Assembly: GCA_938022295.1 (NCBI GenBank)
Contig: CALIDR010000095.1
Coordinates: 1 to 11,540 of the forward strand
DNA: 11,540 nucleotides
Source of the DNA: an uncultured Burkholderiaceae bacterium
GTDB lineage: Bacteria > Pseudomonadota > Gammaproteobacteria > Burkholderiales > Burkholderiaceae_C
Reading direction: 5' to 3'
The number at the start of each line of letters is the position of its first letter. Within the stretch, counting starts at the first letter, position 1. The notes under the pieces are model-generated. The model was not told where the DNA came from. It worked only from the letters and a program-made list of their open reading frames with translations, and ran no database searches. Shown here in pieces: positions 4,873-11,540 of this stretch. The translations under genes and the position numbers were made by a program.

Positions 4873-7340
4873 TCGTCGTCCTCGCCTTCGTCGGCGGCCT
4901 TCCGCAGCTGCACCTGCGGCGCGGACGGCGCACGCTTCACGCGCGGCGCGCCGCGGCGCAGCCGTGCGTATTCGCGCAGCCTGCGCGCAATGCGGCCGTT
5001 GACGGTGGCGTCGGACGGGACCAGCGGATCCCCGGCCGGCAGCCCCGTCATCAGCTCGAGCGCTTCGTCGACGTGGCGCACCGCGTGGACCGCGAAGCGG
5101 CCGGCCGCGACCGCCTCGACGACGTCGTCGCGCAGCATCAGGTGGCCGGCATTGGCCTCGGGGATCAGCACGCCGTGCGTGCCGTCGAGCCCACGCGCGG
5201 CGCACAGGTCGAAGAAACCCTCGACCTTCTCGTTGACCCCGCCGATCGCCTGCACGCCGCCGAACTGGTCGACCGAGCCGGTGACGGCGTGGCACTGCCT
5301 GACCGGCACGTCGGCGATCGACGACAGGAGCGCGACGAGTTCGCCGAGCGACGCACTGTCGCCCTCGACGAGGCCGTACGTCTGCTCGAACACCAGGCTC
5401 GCGACGATCGCGTGCGGCTGCATCCGCGTGTAGCGCGACGCGAGGAACGACGACAGGATCAGCACGCCCTTGGCGTGCACCGGCCCGCCCAGGTGCGTCT
5501 CGCGCTGCACGTCGACGACCTGGCCGTCGCCGAGCCGCGACGTCGCGCTGATGCGCACGGCCATGCCGAAGGTTTCGCCGCCGATCTCGTAGACCGACAG
5601 CCCGTTGACCTGTCCGACGCGCTCGCCGGCCGTCTCGATGCGCAGGATGTCGCGCTGCACCGCGTCGCGCAGCCGCTCGTCGACGCGCCCGGCGCGGTCG
5701 CGCCGCGCGGCGATCGCGGTGTCGACGTCGGCGGCCTCGACGCTGGCCGCGCCGCGCCCGCGCGCGCGGTGTTCGGCCTCGACGAGCACGTCGAGCAGCC
5801 GGCGCAGCTGTGCCGTCACGCGGGTGCGGTCGCCGGCCAGCCGCACGCCGTGGTCGATCAGCCGCGCCAGCGCCGGCGCGCTGGGCGGCAGCAGGTGCTG
5901 CGCGTGCATCTGGCCGGCGAGCAGCCGCGCGAGCTCGCGCTGCGTGCCGGCGTCGCGCGGAATGTCGTCGCCGAGGTCGGCGACGACGCGGAACAGCTCG
6001 TCGAACTCGGGGTCGGCGTGCTGCAGCAGCCGGCATACCCAGCGCTCGCCGACCAGCACGACCTTGACCGCCAGCGGGATCGGCTGCGGCTCGAGCTGCA
6101 CGGTCGAGACGACGCTGAACATCTCTCCGAGCGACTCGATGCGGATCTCGCGCCGCAGCTGCGCGCGCTTGAGCGCCGGCCACGCGAGCGGCTGCTGCAG
6201 CAGTTTGACGGCGTCGACGATCAGGTAGCCGCCGTTGGCCTGGTGCAGCAGCCCGCCCTTGATCAGGCGGAAGTCGGTCAGCAGCGCGCCGAAGCGCGCG
6301 ACGTGGTCGACCCGGCCGACGAGGTTCGGCACCGACGGCAGGTCGGCCTCGACGATCGGCGCGCCCGGACTCGCGCCGGCGTCGAGCACGAGGTTGACGT
6401 CGTAGCGCGCGAGCTCGCCGGTCGGCTCGGTGCTGCGCTCGGCCTTCTCCTTTCCCTCGTCGTCGTCGTGCGCGCGGAAGTCGCTGGCGTTGTCGATCAC
6501 GTCGGCGCGCACCGCGTCGAGATACGCCGCGACGCGCGGCAGGTCGGCGTATCGCGCCTTGATCTCGTCGACGGCATGGTCGACCGCCAGCAGCGTCATC
6601 GAGCGGTCGAGCGCTCGCACGCGGTCGGCGTGCTCCTTGCGCAGCCGCATGTTGCCGCGCAGCACGCGAACGAGCTGGTCCTGCACCTCGCCGATGGCCT
6701 TCTCGAGCTCGGCGCGGCGTTCCTCGGGCAGCGCGTGGAAGACCTCGGGAGGCATCACCTCGCCGTCCTTCTGCGGGGCGAACGTGAACCCCACCGGGGT
6801 GCGGATCATCGCGAGCCCTCGCTCGCCCGCCTGCTTGACGACTTCGGCCAGCGCCTGCTCGGCGCGCTCCTTGAACTCGTCGTTGATGCGCTCGACCTGC
6901 GTCGCGTACTCCTCCGACTCGAACACCGCCGGGATCAGCGTGCGCAGGTCGCGCACCAGCGCGCGCATGTCGTCGCGCAGCTTCGCGCCGCGGCCGGCCG
7001 GCAGCTCGAGCGCGACGGGCTGGTGCGCACGCTCGAAGTTGTGCACGTAGACCCAGTCGCTGCGCGCGGTGCCGCCCTGCGCGATGCGTGCCGCGATGAC
7101 ATGGCGCGCGAGGCTGCGCCGCCCCGAGCCCGGCGGCCCCATCACGAACAGGTGGAAGGCCGGGTGCTGCGTCGCGATGCCGAACTCGACCGCGGCGCTG
7201 GCGCGCGCCTGGCCGACGAGACGCGGTGGCGACGGCGCCGCCGCCTCGTCGGACGTGAGGCCGACGGCGGACGGATCGCAGCGCAGCGCGAGTTCGGCAA
7301 CGGCGAGCAGGCGGGCAGGCATCGGGAAGGATTCAGTCAA
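4869..7340 (-). CDS. Lon-family ATP-dependent protease (AAA_32 plus Lon_C type)
   Basis: This is an 823-aa cytoplasmic AAA+ serine protease of the group related to E. coli YcbZ, without the classical Lon substrate-binding N-domain. TTG at 7340-7338 is chosen as start because GGAG (7351-7348) lies 7 nt upstream; the next in-frame ATG is 7322-7320. The N-terminus has LVGQARASAAVEFGI (41-55). The nucleotide loop is GPPGSGRRS (68-76), with Arg where classical Walker A has Lys. A long coiled region (about 140-280) and an acidic linker (291-309) follow. Walker B-like GGYLIVDA (370-377) is followed by the AAA lid. The protease domain (about 565-770) has the Ser-Lys dyad Ser662 in GDSAS and Lys705 in GGVNEKVEG. 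The tail (786-823) is basic, then acidic. It is the first gene of an operon with the Usp-like gene (ATGA overlap). Substrates are unknown; a role in degrading damaged proteins is inferred. Confidence 0.93.
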   Translation of the reverse strand: MTESFPMPARLLAVAELALRCDPSAVGLTSDEAAAPSPPRLVGQARASAAVEFGIATQHPAFHLFVMGPPGSGRRSLARHVIAARIAQGGTARSDWVYVHNFERAHQPVALELPAGRGAKLRDDMRALVRDLRTLIPAVFESEEYATQVERINDEFKERAEQALAEVVKQAGERGLAMIRTPVGFTFAPQKDGEVMPPEVFHALPEERRAELEKAIGEVQDQLVRVLRGNMRLRKEHADRVRALDRSMTLLAVDHAVDEIKARYADLPRVAAYLDAVRADVIDNASDFRAHDDDEGKEKAERSTEPTGELARYDVNLVLDAGASPGAPIVEADLPSVPNLVGRVDHVARFGALLTDFRLIKGGLLHQANGGYLIVDAVKLLQQPLAWPALKRAQLRREIRIESLGEMFSVVSTVQLEPQPIPLAVKVVLVGERWVCRLLQHADPEFDELFRVVADLGDDIPRDAGTQRELARLLAGQMHAQHLLPPSAPALARLIDHGVRLAGDRTRVTAQLRRLLDVLVEAEHRARGRGAASVEAADVDTAIAARRDRAGRVDERLRDAVQRDILRIETAGERVGQVNGLSVYEIGGETFGMAVRISATSRLGDGQVVDVQRETHLGGPVHAKGVLILSSFLASRYTRMQPHAIVASLVFEQTYGLVEGDSASLGELVALLSSIADVPVRQCHAVTGSVDQFGGVQAIGGVNEKVEGFFDLCAARGLDGTHGVLIPEANAGHLMLRDDVVEAVAAGRFAVHAVRHVDEALELMTGLPAGDPLVPSDATVNGRIARRLREYARLRRGAPRVKRAPSAPQVQLRKAADEGEDDE

Positions 7341-7586
7341 GCAGCGACTCCGGAGTGTCGCCGACCCGCACCGCGCCTGGCGACGGTGCTACTCAGCCGC
7401 GGCGTCGCGTTGCCGTCAGCGCGGCTTGCCGCGCAGCTGCGCGTGCGCCGCGCGCGCCGCCGGCGGCAATCGCGGTCGCATGCCACGCCGCCCGCGGCGG
7501 CGGGCCTCAACCCGCCACCGGCGGCGCCGAACATGGCACGATCGGGGTGCGGCGGGCGCGCCCCAACCGCCGCCAACCCGACCACC
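7341..7586. other. Divergent intergenic region, Lon-family gene (-) / 202-aa gene (+)
   Basis: This 246-bp gap must hold the promoters of both divergent genes. I see GGAG (7351-7348, minus) for the TTG start. There is also a perfect 12-bp palindrome GCCGCCGGCGGC (7456-7467) and a hairpin GGCGGG-CCTCAA-CCCGCC (7499-7516). No convincing -35/-10 pair, heat-shock promoter or FNR-like box is visible. The + strand start at 7587 has no Shine-Dalgarno sequence. Confidence 0.35.
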
Positions 7587-8195
7587 ATGCCCCCGTTCGA
7601 TGCCCAGGCCGCCCGCGAACTCGCGCGCCGCGCGCGCGGCGTCGGCGAGATCCTCGCCGACGTCAAGGCCGCCGTCGTCGAGGCGGCGCAGCGCGGCGAG
7701 TTCGAGGCCGCCGTCGCGCTGCCCGACGCCCGGCTCGTGCCGGCGGGCAGCTCGAGCAACAACGCCACGTTCCTCGTCGCCCACTTCGAGGGCCGCGGCC
7801 TGCCGGCGTGGGCCGAAGTCGTGCAGCACGCGGTGGCCGCCGGCTACACGGTGCGCCCTTCGTGGTGCGCGCTGCCCGAAGGCGCGGGCTGCGACGGCGT
7901 GCTGCTGTCGTGGAGCCTGGTCGCCGAGGCGCCGGCACGGCCGTCGCTGCTGATGGCCGCGCTCGACGCGTACCGCATGGCGATGGGTGCGCGCGCACAG
8001 CACCACTGGGTCGACAAGGCGCAGCAGGCGGTGCGCGACGCCGCGGCCCGCGGGGCGACGGCGTGCACCGTGCGAGACCGCGAACCGGTCGAGTCGCCGG
8101 CGTGGGCGCGGCGGCGCGAACTGCTCGCCGCCGCCGGCTTCGCGACCGAGCTGCTGCGCAGCCCGAGCGGCGCCGACCTGCTGATCCGCTGGTGA
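7587..8195 (+). CDS. Hypothetical protein, 202 aa, internally duplicated
   Basis: I do not recognise the family. The ATG at 7587 is the most plausible start; an ATG at 7533 would add 18 unhelpful residues, and neither has a clear ribosome-binding site. The protein is soluble-looking, without signal peptide or membrane segment. Two halves look like versions of one alpha/beta unit. Residues about 22-110 run VKAAVVEAAQRG, then LPAWAEVVQHAVAAGYTV, then GVLLSWS. Residues about 141-202 run AQQAVRDAAARG, then SPAWARRRELLAAAGFAT, then ADLLIRW. Shared landmarks are AV..AA.RG, PAW, AAG(Y/F) and a closing LL.W. A Ser/Asn-rich stretch (55-59) and three Cys (94, 102, 160) lie outside or at variable positions. 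It is divergent from the Lon-family gene, and its stop is 37 nt before the oxidoreductase start, so it may be cotranscribed with that gene. Coding potential is supported by G/C third-position bias. Confidence 0.7.
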   Translation: MPPFDAQAARELARRARGVGEILADVKAAVVEAAQRGEFEAAVALPDARLVPAGSSSNNATFLVAHFEGRGLPAWAEVVQHAVAAGYTVRPSWCALPEGAGCDGVLLSWSLVAEAPARPSLLMAALDAYRMAMGARAQHHWVDKAQQAVRDAAARGATACTVRDREPVESPAWARRRELLAAAGFATELLRSPSGADLLIRW

Positions 8196-8220
8196 CCACC
8201 GCCGCGGCGGCGCGCGCCCG

Positions 8221-8226
8221 TAGACT
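8221..8226 (+). promoter_or_regulatory. Possible -10 hexamer for the oxidoreductase
   Basis: TAGACT lies 6 nt before ATG 8233 and 12 nt before ATG 8239. If used, the transcript would start at or near the start codon, which fits the absence of a Shine-Dalgarno sequence. No -35 match is convincing. Confidence 0.25.
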
Positions 8227-8232
8227 GGCGCG

Positions 8233-9420
8233 ATGCCGATGCGCGTCGTCATCGTCGGCGGCGGCGTGATGGGCGCCGCCACCGCCTGTTTCCTCGCCCG
8301 CGACCACGGCGCCGCCGTGACGGTGCTCGAGCGCGACCCGACCTACGCCCGCGCGTCGAGCGCGCTGTCGGCGAGCTCGATCCGGCTGCAGTTCTCGACC
8401 CCCGTCAACGTCGCGCTGTCGCGCTGGAGCTTGGCGTTCCTGCGCCGCGTCGGCGACGAACTCGCGGTGGGCGGCGAGCGCCCGGCGATCGGCCTCGTCG
8501 AGCCCGGGTACCTGACGCTGGCCACCGCCGCCGGCGCGCCGACGCTGCGCGCGAGCCACGCCGTGCAGCGTGCCGCCGGCGCCGACGTCGCGCTGCTCGA
8601 GCCGCCGGCGCTGCGCGCGCGCTTCGGATGGCTGCACGTCGACGACCTCGCGCTCGGCGCGCTCGGTCTCTCCGGTGCGCAAGGCGGCGAAGGCTGGTTC
8701 GACGGCCCGGCGCTGCTGCAGGCGCTGCGCCGCAAGGCCACGGCCTGCGGTGCGCGCTTCGTCGCCGCCGAGGCGACCGCATTCGACACCGCGGGCGACC
8801 GCGTGCGCGCGGTGGCCGCCGCCGACGGCACGCGCCACGCCGCCGACGCCGTCGTGCTCGCCGCCGGCGCGTGGACGGCCACCGTCGCCGCGCGGCTCGG
8901 CGTCGGGCTGCCGGTGCGGCCGCGCAAGCGCGACGTGTTCGTGTTCGACACCCCGGCAGCGCTGCCTGGCTGCCCGCTCGTCGTCGACCCCTCGGGGCTG
9001 TGGTTCCGCCCCGAGGCGCACGGCTTCATCTGCGGCGCGCCGCCGCGCGAGCCGTGGCCCGGCGACCCCGACGAGCCGCCGTTGGAGGCGATCGACCACG
9101 GCCTGTTCGACGAGGTGATCTGGCCCGCGCTCGCGCACCGCGTGCCGGCGCTGGCGGCGTTGCGGTTGCGCTCGGCATGGGCCGGCTACTACGAGATGAA
9201 CCTCTTCGACCACAACGGCCTGGCCGGCGCGCTGCCCGGCTGGGCGAACGCGTACACGGCCTGCGGCTTCTCGGGCCACGGCATGCAGCAGGCGCCGGCG
9301 GTGGGCTGTGCGCTGGCCGCCTTGATCGCCGGCGCGCCGTGCGACGCCCCCGACCTCGGCCCGCTGTCGCCGGCGCGCATCGCGCGCGGCGAGCCGCTGC
9401 GCGAAATCCACGTCATCTGA
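8233..9420 (+). CDS. FAD-dependent oxidoreductase, DAO (glycine/D-amino acid oxidase) family
   Basis: This 395-aa flavoprotein is predicted to oxidise an amine or amino-acid-like substrate at a secondary C-N bond; the actual substrate cannot be read from sequence. The N-terminal Rossmann FAD motif is VVIVGGGVMGAATACFLA (5-22), followed by VTVLERD (29-35). The family's second FAD contact, VVLAAGAWT, is at 207-215. The C-terminal DAO signature is YTACGFSGHGMQQAPAVG (341-358), where the family has GFSGHGFQxAPAxG. Length is normal for the family. The annotated ATG is 8233. The alternative ATG at 8239 aligns exactly with the start of the truncated copy at 3781, so the true product may be two residues shorter. 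No Shine-Dalgarno sequence is seen. The 202-aa gene ends 37 nt upstream. The first 144 bp from 8239 are duplicated after lspA. Confidence 0.9.
   Translation: MPMRVVIVGGGVMGAATACFLARDHGAAVTVLERDPTYARASSALSASSIRLQFSTPVNVALSRWSLAFLRRVGDELAVGGERPAIGLVEPGYLTLATAAGAPTLRASHAVQRAAGADVALLEPPALRARFGWLHVDDLALGALGLSGAQGGEGWFDGPALLQALRRKATACGARFVAAEATAFDTAGDRVRAVAAADGTRHAADAVVLAAGAWTATVAARLGVGLPVRPRKRDVFVFDTPAALPGCPLVVDPSGLWFRPEAHGFICGAPPREPWPGDPDEPPLEAIDHGLFDEVIWPALAHRVPALAALRLRSAWAGYYEMNLFDHNGLAGALPGWANAYTACGFSGHGMQQAPAVGCALAALIAGAPCDAPDLGPLSPARIARGEPLREIHVI
8239..8382 (+). repeat. Direct repeat, right copy (pairs with 3781-3924)
   Basis: This is the 5' end of the intact oxidoreductase, 128 of 144 bases identical to 3781-3924 with no gaps. 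After GATC at 8379-8382 the two copies diverge completely. Confidence 0.85.
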
Positions 9421-9441
9421 CCCGCGCTGGCGCATACTGGA

Positions 9442-9480
9442 CGGCGGACGGCCCGTCGCTGCGCCGACCGGCGTCCGCCG
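9442..9480 (+). terminator. Hairpin after the oxidoreductase gene
   Basis: CGGCGGACG (9442-9450) pairs perfectly with CGTCCGCCG (9472-9480). Inside the 21-nt loop GTCG (9455-9458) can pair with CGAC (9465-9468). It starts 22 nt after the oxidoreductase stop and ends 63 nt before the next ATG, so it could terminate the upstream transcript or form a leader structure of the downstream gene. There is no T-tract. Confidence 0.4.
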
Positions 9481-9530
9481 CGCAGTACCCTCGCGCGGTC
9501 CGCCGCGGCCGCCCGTGCTCACCGTCATCC

Positions 9531-9536
9531 GGAGGA
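9531..9536 (+). promoter_or_regulatory. Strong ribosome-binding site of the GlsB/YeaQ-family gene
   Basis: GGAGGA lies 7 nt before ATG 9544 and fixes that start. It is among the best Shine-Dalgarno sequences in the window, consistent with a well-translated small gene. Confidence 0.7.
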
Positions 9537-9543
9537 ACGTCGC

Positions 9544-9810
9544 ATGAATCTCCTGATCTGGCTCGTTCTCGGCGCCGTGCTCGGCAAGGTCGTCAGCGCC
9601 GTCGCCGGCTCGAACGACCCGCAGACCGTGTTCATGAACATGCTGATCGGCGCGCTCGGGGCGCTGTTCACCGGCTGGCTCGTCTCGCCGCTGTTCGGCC
9701 TGACGACGACGCTGCGCGAGTTCAGCGCCGCCGGGCTGCTGGTGGCGCTGTTCGGCGCCGGCGTGCTGCTCGGCCTGACCTACGTGATCGGCCGCGGGCG
9801 GATGCGCTGA
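9544..9810 (+). CDS. GlsB/YeaQ/YmgE-family small membrane protein
   Basis: This 88-aa inner-membrane protein has three hydrophobic helices (about 3-21, 31-51, 61-83) and a short basic C-terminus (GRGRMR). Family features are the first helix LIWLVLGAVLGKVVS and NMLIGALGALFTGWL in the second helix, matching the N-x-x-x-G-x-x-GA-x-x-x-G-W pattern of transglycosylase-associated/YeaQ proteins. Members are often induced by stress or in stationary phase; their biochemical role is unknown despite the old name. The start is fixed by GGAGGA 7 nt upstream. The gene has its own 123-bp leader with a hairpin and a weak -10-like CATACT at 9433-9438. It converges on the radical SAM gene, and its TGA lies inside the shared inverted repeat. 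Confidence 0.88.
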   Translation: MNLLIWLVLGAVLGKVVSAVAGSNDPQTVFMNMLIGALGALFTGWLVSPLFGLTTTLREFSAAGLLVALFGAGVLLGLTYVIGRGRMR

Positions 9811-9828
9811 GCGCCGCCGGCCGCGCGC

Positions 9829-9835
<7 letters not shown>
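9804..9835. terminator. Bidirectional hairpin holding both stop codons of convergent genes
   Basis: GCGCTGAGCGC (9804-9814) and GCGCTCAGCGC (9825-9835) form a perfect 11-bp inverted repeat with a 10-nt GC loop. The TGA of the small membrane gene (9808-9810) and the TGA of the radical SAM gene (9831-9829, minus) occupy the same position in each arm. It is the only obvious terminator for either gene; no T-tract flanks it on either side. Confidence 0.6.

Positions 9836-11540
<1,705 letters not shown>

Noticed and set aside
4207..6183. A 658-codon minus frame that would fuse Arg-rich sequence to the Usp-like protein
   Set aside because: The upstream part is an out-of-frame reading of the protease. 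The Usp-like protein starts cleanly at ATG 4872, overlapping the protease stop as ATGA.
7534..7550. TGGCACG...GTGC resembling a sigma-54 promoter before the 202-aa gene
   Set aside because: The GG to GC spacing is 12 where sigma-54 needs 10, and the -12 element lacks TTGC.
5073..8195. A 1040-codon + strand frame across the Lon-family gene
   Set aside because: Only its last 202 codons (from 7587) look like a protein. The rest is antisense to the protease, which has unmistakable domain motifs; long antisense frames are expected at this GC content.
3781..8382. Composite transposon or integron bounded by the direct repeats
   Set aside because: The repeats are protein-coding sequence from one gene. 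No transposase, integrase, terminal inverted repeats or short target duplication is visible.

Overview
The window is very GC-rich, densely packed bacterial chromosome. ileS, lspA, a YgiQ-type radical SAM gene with an Ala/Pro-rich insert and strong G/C third-position bias point to a betaproteobacterium, most likely Burkholderiales (Rubrivivax/Leptothrix-like). That placement is an inference from gene content and protein style. I see no rRNA, tRNA, CRISPR array or insertion sequence.

Left part (1-3778). The 3' end of ileS, with its C-terminal zinc knuckle, is followed by a strong GC hairpin. Next come a membrane-bound hybrid histidine kinase (+) and a convergent GNAT/FeeM-like acyltransferase (-), then lspA (+). 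In many proteobacteria ileS and lspA are adjacent; here a kinase and an acyltransferase sit between them. The kinase and acyltransferase genes meet at a three-copy 13-bp tandem repeat that puts a stop codon in all three minus-strand frames.

Centre (3781-8195). Two nucleotides after lspA begins a 144-bp copy of the first 48 codons of the FAD oxidoreductase whose intact gene lies 4.46 kb downstream. This fragment is joined at a shared GAGCTCGATC to the 5' end of a groEL-type chaperonin gene on the other strand. The groEL piece keeps a perfect GGAGGA ribosome-binding site, but its start codon appears to be ACG and only about 63 codons remain. Upstream of it on the minus strand are a universal-stress-protein-like gene and a Lon-family (AAA_32/Lon_C) protease, which overlap by ATGA. 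The natural reading is a protein-quality-control operon (protease, Usp, chaperonin) whose chaperonin gene was destroyed by rearrangement. Divergent from the protease is an unrecognised 202-aa protein that looks internally duplicated.

Right part (8233-11540). The intact DAO-type FAD oxidoreductase is followed by a hairpin, then a small three-helix GlsB/YeaQ-family membrane protein. That gene converges on a YgiQ-family radical SAM gene that runs off the right edge. Their two stop codons lie at mirror positions in a perfect 11-bp inverted repeat, probably a shared bidirectional terminator.

The most interesting signal is the 3781-8382 block: two diverged direct repeats bracket the Lon/Usp/groEL' module, and one junction is a chimeric, broken pair of genes.
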